64,000 nucleotides of DNA from Isoetes taiwanensis (lineage: Eukaryota > Streptophyta > Lycopodiopsida > Isoetales > Isoetaceae): positions 7,262,917 through 7,326,916 of the forward strand of contig JAJEKV010000041.1 of assembly GCA_021234155.1 (NCBI GenBank). Direction: 5' to 3'. The notes under the pieces are model-generated. The model was not told the origin of the DNA and did no database searches. It was given only the letters and a program-made list of their open reading frames with translations. Made by a program: the position numbers and the translations under genes. Shown here one piece after another: positions 35,658 through 45,293 of the stretch. Position 1 is the first letter of the stretch, and each line of letters begins with the position of its first letter.

Positions 35658-36050
35658 TGTTGCCCCCAAAGGGCAACATGCTAATGAAGGATCCATATGT
35701 TCAAACTAGGTCAACTCATTTTAGAAGACTAGGGCAAAGCTTGGAAGATTATTGTCACTCAACATTGTTATGGAGGTCAAAAAATGTTCATGCTTCAAGT
35801 CAAACAATGCTCAAGGTTCAAACTTCACAAAAGGTATTTTATTCAAAGTCAAATGCTTAGTCAGGAATATGCTCTAGAAGATTCTGGGTTATGAAGTTTG
35901 GAAGATGTTGCTCGAAGTTTGGAAGTTAGAGTTTGGAAGATTCCCCTTTATGGTTTCACCCTTGTCACCTTGTTTAGCCGTTTTTCCCTTCTTATATTCC
36001 CTAGCCACTTTTGCATCATTGCCCCCCACAAGCCAGGTTTAGGGTCAACA
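35658..36050 (+). repeat. 5' LTR of element B, internally deleted
   Basis: It matches the first ~375 and last ~20 bases of the 3' LTR, with the join at gccccccaca|agccagg (about 36030). The missing ~1.5 kb includes the TATA candidate and the conserved cgcgatacg motif, so B probably lacks its own promoter. Confidence 0.9.
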
Positions 36051-36091
36051 TTTTGGAGGTTCTACTGAGATCTTCCTGGATCTCAGAACTC

Positions 36092-37391
36092 ATGGCTCCA
36101 AAGCAAAAATTTCCAGCAGAAACAGAACCATTAGAAGATGTTGATGTATCAGATCATTGCAGAGAAAGGCCATTGCCTTCAAGTTTCTCAACTAGCTTAC
36201 TTCAAAACATGCCATACCAGTTTGAGTTGAATGTCCCTGTTCCCTTGCCTACCTTTGATTCCAGCATGAGTGCTAACCACTTTTTGAGAATATTTGAAGA
36301 CTATTACAGGGATTATGGTTTCAAGAAAGGATGTAAGCTTTCAGAATTTGAAAAATGTTTCAAAGATGAGAGTGAAGCTGGAGCTTGGTTAACTTATGAA
36401 AAGTTAATGGGTACCACTTCATGGGATGAACTTGTCAAGAAGTTTCTGGATAGATTTGGTAAGTTAGCTGCTCCACAAGATTTGGTTAATGAACTGCAAG
36501 GTTTTTCTATACATGCAGGAGAAAGTGTGAATCAGTACAAGGAGAGGTTTAGTACATTCATGAGCAGGTGTCAAAAAGCACAAGTCACCATCCCAACTCT
36601 GTTTTTAGTTACTGCCTTTATCAATGGTCTGCAAAGAAGACCAGATATCCTAAGAAAGTTGCTCAAAATCCAAGCTGCTGAAGGGTTTGATTCCATTTAC
36701 AAAGTCTTTGCCAAAACCATCGATCGACCCGGATGTCTCTACTTTGCCTGATAAGCATTATGCTTCTCATCATACTCCTGACCCGTTTTACCCTGATGCT
36801 ACTGATGCACATTATGATCATCATCCTTCTATTCCAGTTTATGCCATACAAAAAGAAAAAAAGAAATCCAAAGAGGAGGAAGCCAATTCCCAAGTTGCAG
36901 AGGTCAAGTCAGACCTATCCAAGGTTACTGAAGCCTTAGCAGAAATAACCAAACAATTAGTTGAACTCAAGGCTGCAAGAGCAGGTAAAACTTATCCTGA
37001 ATGTATTCATTGCAATAGGAATTCTCACCCATCCGAAATATGCTATTGGCAAGTGTGCTCCAAATGTAATAGAAAAGGCCATTTTGGAAAGGAATGTCCT
37101 GTTTGTTCTTTTTGTAAAGAGGTTGGCCATACTGATGCTAGGTGTGCTGTTAAGGAATATTTTGGTAAACAGGAAAAAGAGAAGAGACCAGAGTCTAAAC
37201 CCCCTGTGAGATTTGCTGAACCAAGCACCTCTATAAGGTTTATTCAAGCTACAGAAGTTCCTAAATCTGAAGAAGTTATGGTGGTGCAAACTAGAAGCAT
37301 GAATGAAGCTCAAGTACATGCTGAACCAAGTAGGCATTCTCTTCGCCGGGGCCTGTGCACACCTGTAATGGAATCACCTTTCGGATCATAG
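36092..37391 (+). pseudogene. Element B gag, one frameshift
   Basis: The start is MAPKQKFPAE, followed by a capsid-like region (SANHFLRIFEDYYRDYGF, CFKDESEAGAWLTYEKLMG, DRFGKLAAPQDL). A frameshift near 36720 switches to a second frame that encodes a charged linker (KEKKKSKEEEAN) and three CCHC knuckles, starting CIHCNRNSHP, CSKCNRKGHF and CSFCKEVGHT. It ends in a divergent tail near 37391, where C and D run on into protease. Gag packages the RNA; the knuckles bind nucleic acid. Confidence 0.88.
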
Positions 37392-37860
37392 CTCCACCCC
37401 CTCAGCAAAAATATGGTAAGAAAGATCAAGACTTTGATGAGGTTGATGTTTTGCTTAAAAATTCCAAGGTGAGTGTGGATCTCTTTACTTTATTAAAGAT
37501 TGCACCTAGTTACAGGAAAAGGGTACTTCAACAAACCAATAGTGAGGTATTAAATGCTTGTGTGAATTTTTCTTGATGCCAATGACCTTATTCTAGCACA
37601 AAGATGAAGAAGACCCGGAGCATTCACATGTTCAATTTTGCTTTTAGGAGGGTATACCTTTTCTAATGTGTTACTTGATGGGGGTTCTCCCCTAAATATC
37701 ATGCCATATCATATTATGAAGAAGTGTGGTTTTGAGGTGGATAAGAAGGCTTCTATGTTATTAAAATCTTTTTATAATGCTAAGATTTCTCCTATTGGTG
37801 TGGTGACTAAAGTGCACATTATCTGTAAGGCATAACTCAGAGCTGCTAACTTTATTGTGG
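37390..37860 (+). pseudogene. Element B protease, broken
   Basis: Two short frames (to 37576 and 37638-37835) carry APPPQQKYGKKDQD and VLLDGGSPLNIMP (active-site Asp-Gly-Gly). Compared with C there are small insertions and changes around 37565-37640 and 37820-37870, including one extra T in a T-run just before the long pol frame. Confidence 0.82.
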
Positions 37861-40800
37861 TGGCTTTTTGAAGATATAGGAGATGAATCTGATATTTATG
37901 ACTTACTTTTGGGGAGGAGATGGTTAGCCACTGTGGATGCTAGGCCAGTCTGGTCTGAAGGGAGATGTACCATCTCCAATGGCTCTCAGACTGCTACAAT
38001 TTATAACCAAGAGGGCTCCTATGACTCCAAGGAAGAGGTACATTTTATTAAAGAAATGCTAATTGAAGAACCTTTGGGATCTTACAGGATAAAAAATACA
38101 AAACCAAGAAAATATGAAATGGTTCCTCTTATTATGGAAAGTGCACCTCCCAGCATACAAGGACCAACAGGATTCTTATGGTTTGATGGAGGTATCTCTA
38201 AAAAATTAAATGTTGCATCATCTGCTGCTATTTTGAAAGACTCTTCTCACAAACTTTTAGCTAAAGTAGGAAGGATCTTTCCTCAAGTCACTTCTAATGT
38301 GGCAGAATATAAAGCCTTGATTGCAGGTCTCCAAGAAGCTAAATCTATGAATATTGCCAATATTCACATTTATGGTGATTCACAATTAATCTGCAGACAA
38401 GTTTCAGGAGACTATCAAACAAAAAATGCAGATATGGAGCTCTTGAAGAATCAAGCAATGGGAGTGCTCTCGAGCTTTGCTTCATGGGAAATCACTCATA
38501 TCCCCAGAGAACAGAATTTTGAAGCTGATGCCTTGTGTAGGGAGACTCTCATGTCACACTTAACTGAGGGAGCTATCCCTGAAGATGATCTTTATGACAA
38601 TGAGGTAAAAGCACTCTGTCCTATTTTGACCATTGATGCATCAGAAAAAAAGGAGACTGAAGAGATTGTAATCACTAAGAATGGTAAGACTCAAACCTTG
38701 TTTGTGGGGGATTTGATTGAATATCAAAACAAAGAGAACATACAAGTGTTTTTTGAAGAAAGGAAAGATGTATTTGCTTGGGATTATTCAGAGCTATCAG
38801 GTATCAAACCTGATGTATGTCAATTTGAAATTAAGATTAAAGAAGGTTGTAAACCTGTTTTTCAAAAATTAAGAAGGATTAATGCTTCACTAATGGGACT
38901 AATTAAAGATGAATTGGATAAGATGTTGGATGCAGGTGTTATTATTGAAATTATTAATCCAGAATGGGTATCTTGTATTGTTCCTGTGGAGAAGAAAAGT
39001 GGTGCTTTAAGAATTTGCATTGACTATCGAGACCTCAACAAAGCTACCATCAAAGATTGTTACCCTTTGCCCTTTTTAGAAGAAATCTTATATGTTGTAG
39101 CAGGTAAAGAGGTGTATTCATTTTTAGATGGCTTCTCAGGATTCAATCAGATTAGTATTAAAGAAGAAGACCAACCCAAGACCTCTTTTATTACCCCTTG
39201 GGGAACTTATGCAATGAAAAGAATGCCTTTTGGACTAATGAATGCACCTGCTACTTTCCAGAGAGCCATGGATGTTATTTTTAGGCCTATGTCTCCTCAA
39301 GAATTCAGAGTTTATTTGGATGACCTTTGTTTAGGATCTCACTCTACTAATCATTTGGAATTGTTGGCAAAAATATGTTCTTTGTGTAGGGAATCTGGAG
39401 TCAACCTTAATCCAAAGAAATGTATTTTTTTTGCATCCAAAGGACAACTTTTGGGACACGAGGTATCCAACAATGGTATACAGGTGGCACAAGAAAAGGT
39501 TGAAGCTCTCAAAAAACTGGTGCCCCCCAAAAACCTGAAGCAGGTCAAAAGTTTTATTGGCATGACTAGTTTTCTTAGGATGTATATTCCTAATTTTGCT
39601 CACATTATAAGTCCTATTTCTAAGTTGACAAGAATAGGCAGGATTTCCAAATCTGAGAGTAAGTATGTTCCTGTCACATGGTCATCAGATTGCCAAGAGT
39701 CTTTTGAGTTGCTTATAAAGTCCATTTGTGAAGCAACTCTCCTAAAAAAACCAGATTTGGCCAAGCCATTTGAGGTCTACATTACTATTACTAAAAAGGC
39801 CATAGGCTTAGCTATTCTGCAGGACAAGCACACCATAGCTTTTGCCAGCAAACAATGGAGTTCAACTGAGGAAAAATACACCAGAATGGAGAAGAGTGCT
39901 GCTGCTCTCATGTTTCTCATTGACAAACAAGGTCATTTATTATTGAAGAGTTCAGTTCAAGTTTATATGAAGCAAAATCCAACAGGTTTGTTATTTGGTA
40001 AGGCTACCTCTAAACCAAAAATTCAAAGGTGGGCTTGCAAGTTACAAACCTTTGATATTTCTATAAAAGAGTTACATCAAGTAAAAAGTCCCAGTCTCTA
40101 TTTACCTTATATTTTCTTTGACCATGAGGATGTAGTGGAAGTTGTTGATTTTGTGGATGCCTTAGCTTATTTACAGGCAGATGATGATGAGCAGGGCCAA
40201 CAGGATTGGCAGCTACCTATAAAGAATTTTCTACAATTCAAGGAGATGCCCTCAGGATTGACCTCGAGCCAGCAAAGGAGATTTAAAGAAAAGTGTAGGC
40301 AGTTCAAAATGATTAATGATGTTTTATGTAAAGTCAACAGGGATGGACTATTATTGAGGTGTGTCAATGAAGAAGAATCTGCCTTGATCATTAAAGAAAT
40401 GCATGAAGGAATATGTGGAGGCCATTTTGCTGGAGATACTACTGCCAAGAAAATTCTCAGGTCAGGATACTATTGGCCTACAATATTTAAAGATTGTTAT
40501 ACTGCTATAAAATCTTGCCACAAGTGCCAAATATTTGGCAAGAGGATCCTTATCCCAGCTGCACTAAACCCCATAATTTCTCCAGGACCCTTCCAAATTT
40601 GGGGATTAGATTATATTGGTCCTATTAACCCCTCTTCTGCAGGGCAACATCAGCACATTATTGTAGCTACAGATTATTTTACCAAATGGGCAGAGGCAAT
40701 TCCTTTGAGACAGGCTAATGCCCTTACAACAGCAAAGTTCTTGCATGAGTACATTTGTGCACGGTTTGGTATTCCTCTACAATTACATTCTGATAGAGGT

Positions 40801-41487
40801 ACTCCTTTTGTGAATGAAGTTATTGCTAATTTATTGACCATTCTTAAAGTCAAACATACCAAGAGTTCCTCTTACTATCCCCAAGGTAATGGTCAAGCAG
40901 AAGCTACTAACAAAGTTTTGAAGGGTATTTTGCAGAAAACAGTGGATGATAATCAAAAGGATTGGCATGTTAAATTAGTGGATGCCCTATGGGCTTATAG
41001 AGTCACTATCAAAGTAGCAACCACTCATACCCCTTTTAACTTGGTTTATGGCATTGAAGCTGTGCTTCCAGTAGAGCTTGAGCTTCCATCTCTGAGGTTA
41101 GCTCATAAGTTGTGTTTGCCTTTTGAGTATGCCTTGCAGGAAAGACTGGATGCCCTTTTGCATTTAGAAGAATATAGGATGGAAGCTGAGAATGCTAATT
41201 TGCTTAAAAAAGCCAAGGATTTGGCTGCTTTCAAAGCTGCTCATAAAATACAAGGGACCTTCAAGACTGGAGAATTAGTTCTGAAATGGAATAAATCAAG
41301 AGAGGATTCAGCCAGTAAGTTTGAGAATCTTTGGGAGGGTCCCTATGAAGTGTTGGAACCTGCAGGCACCAATTCATATTGGCTAAAGGAATTAACTTCA
41401 GGTTTGTCACTCCCAAATCCCATCAACACTATTCATCTGAAGAGGTACTGGGATCAGCACATTTGCTTGTCCCTTTTTATGCTCTAG
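37855..41487 (+). CDS. Element B pol: aRH - RT - degenerate RH - integrase, 1210 codons open
   Basis: The first Met is arbitrary; the frame starts in the protease tail. aRH is at residues ~105-235 with D111, E151, D175 and D225 kept. RT is at ~335-600 with FLDGFSGF and YLDD at 487-490. Native RNase H (~635-735) reads VYITITKK where TDAS is expected (T644), MEKSAAAL where the catalytic Glu sits (S681) and YMKQNP at the third acid (K706), so it should be inactive. Integrase: zinc-binding H850, H857, C888 and C891; core D919, D980 and E1016; tail ending HLKRYWDQH without chromodomain. This long frame shows the arrangement is real and not an assembly of fragments. The supply of gag and protease in the same frame is lost in this copy. 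Confidence 0.95.
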   Translation: MWWLFEDIGDESDIYDLLLGRRWLATVDARPVWSEGRCTISNGSQTATIYNQEGSYDSKEEVHFIKEMLIEEPLGSYRIKNTKPRKYEMVPLIMESAPPSIQGPTGFLWFDGGISKKLNVASSAAILKDSSHKLLAKVGRIFPQVTSNVAEYKALIAGLQEAKSMNIANIHIYGDSQLICRQVSGDYQTKNADMELLKNQAMGVLSSFASWEITHIPREQNFEADALCRETLMSHLTEGAIPEDDLYDNEVKALCPILTIDASEKKETEEIVITKNGKTQTLFVGDLIEYQNKENIQVFFEERKDVFAWDYSELSGIKPDVCQFEIKIKEGCKPVFQKLRRINASLMGLIKDELDKMLDAGVIIEIINPEWVSCIVPVEKKSGALRICIDYRDLNKATIKDCYPLPFLEEILYVVAGKEVYSFLDGFSGFNQISIKEEDQPKTSFITPWGTYAMKRMPFGLMNAPATFQRAMDVIFRPMSPQEFRVYLDDLCLGSHSTNHLELLAKICSLCRESGVNLNPKKCIFFASKGQLLGHEVSNNGIQVAQEKVEALKKLVPPKNLKQVKSFIGMTSFLRMYIPNFAHIISPISKLTRIGRISKSESKYVPVTWSSDCQESFELLIKSICEATLLKKPDLAKPFEVYITITKKAIGLAILQDKHTIAFASKQWSSTEEKYTRMEKSAAALMFLIDKQGHLLLKSSVQVYMKQNPTGLLFGKATSKPKIQRWACKLQTFDISIKELHQVKSPSLYLPYIFFDHEDVVEVVDFVDALAYLQADDDEQGQQDWQLPIKNFLQFKEMPSGLTSSQQRRFKEKCRQFKMINDVLCKVNRDGLLLRCVNEEESALIIKEMHEGICGGHFAGDTTAKKILRSGYYWPTIFKDCYTAIKSCHKCQIFGKRILIPAALNPIISPGPFQIWGLDYIGPINPSSAGQHQHIIVATDYFTKWAEAIPLRQANALTTAKFLHEYICARFGIPLQLHSDRGTPFVNEVIANLLTILKVKHTKSSSYYPQGNGQAEATNKVLKGILQKTVDDNQKDWHVKLVDALWAYRVTIKVATTHTPFNLVYGIEAVLPVELELPSLRLAHKLCLPFEYALQERLDALLHLEEYRMEAENANLLKKAKDLAAFKAAHKIQGTFKTGELVLKWNKSREDSASKFENLWEGPYEVLEPAGTNSYWLKELTSGLSLPNPINTIHLKRYWDQHICLSLFML

Positions 41488-42263
41488 AATTTAAACAAGT
41501 TAGAATTAAATTTAGATGTTAGATAGATTGGATTTCACTTTGTCTTAAATTTAGAACTAATGTCTTCATTAAGTTTATGTTTGCAGATTAGCCAGTATGA
41601 AGGATGAGCTATCAAATAGTCTCAGGACAAGGATTTTTATTAACTGCCAAGTGTCATTTGCAGGAGCACCCTTTATCCATCTTTATTCATCTGTCTCAGT
41701 GTGGTCTTGCCCTCCATTCAGCCATGCTCTTTTATTTTTATCTCCCCAAATGTGCACTCTGCAAATTCAGCTTCACCATCATAGCAGAGTTGCAAGTTAT
41801 TAAGACTAACTAGTTTGTGTGTTTCCATGACAGGTGCACCCTTTTCCCATCTTTATTCATCTGCCATAAGTAGCCCTGCCATCCATCTAAACCTCTTATT
41901 CTTGTTGTTCATTTCCCCAGGAAGGAAGCACTCTGCAATTCAGCTTCACCATCCTAGCAGAGTTGCTCTTGAAGATATTAAGGAGACACATATTCTTTTG
42001 TTTTGGCGAGACTTCAACATTTTCACATTTTTCTCCCCCCATACACTCCATTTCCATCACTTTCCCATCATATTAACACTCATTCCCATTCTTTTTCACA
42101 TATCATATCCCATTCACATTCCCCCCACCACATTCATTTCTACTCCATTAACACTTACACATCACACTCCCTCTCTACCATGATTCTCACTCAAGCACCT
42201 TGGTACAAGATTGAAGACCCTTTATGGCTGAGGGGACCAGCCATTCTTTTGTTTTATGCGAGA
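41488..42263 (+). other. 3' non-coding region of element B
   Basis: It has two copies (about 41757-41795 and 41936-41966) of the CTCTGC ... GCAGAG hairpin unit, each in a longer imperfect repeat. A C/A-rich stretch and the conserved gctgaggggaccagcc block before the LTR follow. Short open frames have no homology that I recognise. Confidence 0.6.
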
Positions 42264-44148
42264 TGTTGCCCCAAAGGGCAACATGCTAATGAAGGATCCA
42301 TATGTTCAAACTAGGTCAACTCATTTTAGAAGACTAGGGCAAAGTTTGGAAGATTATTGTCACTCAACATTGTTATGGAGGTCAAAAAATGTTCATGCTT
42401 CAAGTCAAACAATGCTCAAGGTTCAAACTTCACAAAAGGTATTTTATTCAAAGTCAAATGCTTAGTCGGGGAATATGCTCTAGAAGATTCTGGGTTATGA
42501 AGTTTGGAAGATGTTGCTCGAAGTTTGGAAGTTAGAGTTTGGAAGATTCCCCTTTATGGTTTCACCCTTGTCACCTTGTTTAGCCATTTTTCCCTTCTTA
42601 TATTCCCTAGCCACTTTTGCATCATTGCCCCCCACATTTGCTTTTTCCTTGCCATACACACTTACTCCATACCTTGTTTTCTTTACATCCATATCTTATT
42701 GTCATCTATCTCCACTATCCACATGAGCCTTTATTGCCCCCATTGCCAATCTCTATTTCTCACCCCCTATTTTATGGTTAAACCCTTGTTGGCCCTCCAC
42801 TCCTTCAAATTGGTCTCATGGTCTTAATAACTTCAAATTAGGTTATGGGTATTTGATACCATGGTCTAAAGCATGCATAAAACTCCAAGATAATATAAGC
42901 TTTAAGCTTGAACCATGGTAGAACTTTCCTAAAATCCCAAATACAGAATATTCCCAAAGATATTTAAGGGAAATACGCGAACCGTATCGCGGAAATTTCG
43001 AAAATATCTGACCATGAACCCTAAATCCGAGTTTCTGGCTCGAATCACGCCGGATTTGGTTCCATTCTCCCTGCAACCAATCTATTCTTGGATCCCGGAA
43101 CTTAAGCAATAATTTAAGCCTAAATTTGTCACCCGAAATCACTGAAACCGAAATCCAAAAAACTATATACAGGGGAAACGCAATCAGAGCATTTTCGAAG
43201 GCCCAGAAGTATTCAGATCATACATTGATCATTGCTGAGCAAGATCTGGACGATCCTTGAAGTTCTTGAGCTCTCCTCAACTGGATCCACAAGATTTGGT
43301 TGACATTACCTTCAAAAATTATTTATTGACTTGAGAAGATTATTTTCCTGTGATTTAAAGCTATGAAGCATCCTTATATTCTGTTATCATGATATATTTA
43401 CCTCCATATCAATTCAAATCGATTGCCAAGTTGTCAAATCCATCTCTGATATATTATTCTACAATTTTTGCTACAAAATATTCTACAGAAAATTCTAGTG
43501 TGTATTTCTATTCCTTTGGACCACTTGCCATCTATCCTTAGAGCCTGTGCAGTCCAAAGGAGTTGGAATCATTCAAAAATACCAAGTATAGCTCAAATTC
43601 AAAAAAGTTGCTCTCGGGTTTGGACAGTTTTGACTGTATTTTGCCAAATCTAGCCACAAAAAATACTTTTACACATCCAAATGAAGATTTGATTGATTGC
43701 CCCTCTTCCCTAGCATCATTGCAACCTATCTACTTTGGAATTTCTCAAAAAGATGATTGGCAACTCCAAATCTCAATTTCTGATCACTGTTTTCTACATT
43801 TGACCTCTATTGACCAAAATTTGACCCCACTTTGAGCTCGAATAACTCACAGATTAAGTTTCTGACTTGGTCAGAGGTTTTACTGTTGGTTAATTACCAC
43901 TTTTTTGACCAAGTCTATTGCATCTGACTTAGAGAATCGATCTGCATCTCGACACCACATTTGTTTTGGCAAAGGTACTATTTTTTGGAAATGGGAAAGG
44001 TATAGAACTCGAACTTTTTGAACTTGTTTTTGGGATTTCCTTGCATAGACTGATCACCTCAAGTGATCTGGAGGTTCTAACCCCAATTTGAGTGAAAACT
44101 TGAATTGGTTCCTTGTGGTTGACCTTTAAGCCAGGTTTAGGGTCAACA
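42264..44148 (+). repeat. 3' LTR of element B
   Basis: It reads TGTTGCCCC ... GGGTCAACA. cgtatcgcg is at 42983-42991 and TATATA at 43164-43169. It is the full-length reference for the deleted 5' LTR. Confidence 0.92.
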
Positions 44149-44153
44149 ATGCC

Positions 44154-45250
44154 GGATTTGGCTCCATTGACCTCGCAACCTATCTATTCTTATCCTCCCG
44201 CCCTCTAAGAATTGAATGAACCTATAAACTAAGGCTAAGAATGAGGAATCATTTGAAAATCAAACTATATACAGGAGATTCGACAACAGTACTTTTTCGA
44301 AGGCCCAGAAGCGCTTAAATCTTACTGTGATCATTGCTAAGCATGACTTGAAGGATTTTTGAAGACTCTGAGTACTCCCCGATCAGATCCAAAGAGATTT
44401 GGTTGAATTTATCTTCTAAAATTATTTGATGACCTGAAGTTGATATTTCCTTACATTTAAAGTACTTAAGTACCATTATTCATTATTATTATGATTGATT
44501 TACCTCCATATCAATGAAAATTTGATGCCAAGTTGAAGAAATTCTCTATGATATGATTTTTGACAGTTTTGTCTTTCAAAATAACTTACAGAAAATTCCC
44601 CTATGCTCTTAGTTGCTTTTGGTCCAGTTGCCCTCAATCCCTGAGACATCTGAGACCCACATGCTTTGAAAAAACCAAAAAATTCCATTTACAACTCGAG
44701 TTAGAAAAATTGGCATTCTGTTTTGACTGTTCTTAACTGTATTTTGCAAAATCCGAATGCAAAAATACCTATGAGTATCCAAATGAGGATCTGAACTCAT
44801 GCCCACACTCCAGGATACCCTTGTGACATATTGGCTTTGAAAATTTCCAAGAAAGTGTTCAGAAAATCGAGTTCCATTTTCCTGATCACTGTTTTACAGT
44901 TTGACTGCCATTGACCAATTTTTGACCCCACTTTAAGCTTGAATATCTCTCAGGATAATGATCTGACTTGGTCAGGGATTTCACCACTAGCTTCCTGCAA
45001 CTTTTTGTGCCAGCCTAAATCATCTGACCCAAAGATTCAATTCACTATCGACTGCTACACCAATTTGAGTCAAGGTTCCATTTTCTAGAAATGGGAAAGG
45101 TATGAAAACCTTGAGTTTTTTGTTCTTTTGTTTGATTTATCTTCCACAGACTGATCACCTTAAGTGATCTGGAGGTCATAACCCCAATTTGGGTTCATAC
45201 TCAAGTTGGCTTATTGTGGTTGACCTTTGAAGCCAGGTTGAGGGTCAACA
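44154..45250 (+). repeat. 5' LTR of element C, second part
   Basis: It continues the LTR after element B and ends GGGTCAACA. TATATA is at 44266-44271. The sequence is matched from 63015 to the end of the window in the duplicated copy. Confidence 0.88.
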
Positions 45251-45253
45251 TTT

Positions 45254-45272
45254 TGGAGGTCCTACCGAGATC
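45254..45272 (+). other. Primer-binding site of element C
   Basis: TGGAGGTCCTACCGAGATC starts three bases after the LTR end. It is complementary to a tRNA ending ...CGGTAGGACCTCCA, which fits plant tRNA-Gln (from memory). Confidence 0.65.
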
Positions 45273-45293
45273 CTACCTGGATCTTGAGAATTC

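Larger units (their letters stand above)
35658..44148 (+). mobile_element. Element B: aRH-first Ty3/gypsy retrotransposon with near-complete pol
   Basis: 8,491 bases with TSD ATGCC (35653-35657 and 44149-44153), inserted into the 5' LTR of C. The 3' LTR is 42264-44148 (1,885 bases), but the 5' LTR is only 35658-36050 (393 bases) through an internal deletion. One open frame of 1,210 codons covers aRH to integrase. Gag and protease have frame breaks. Confidence 0.93.
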
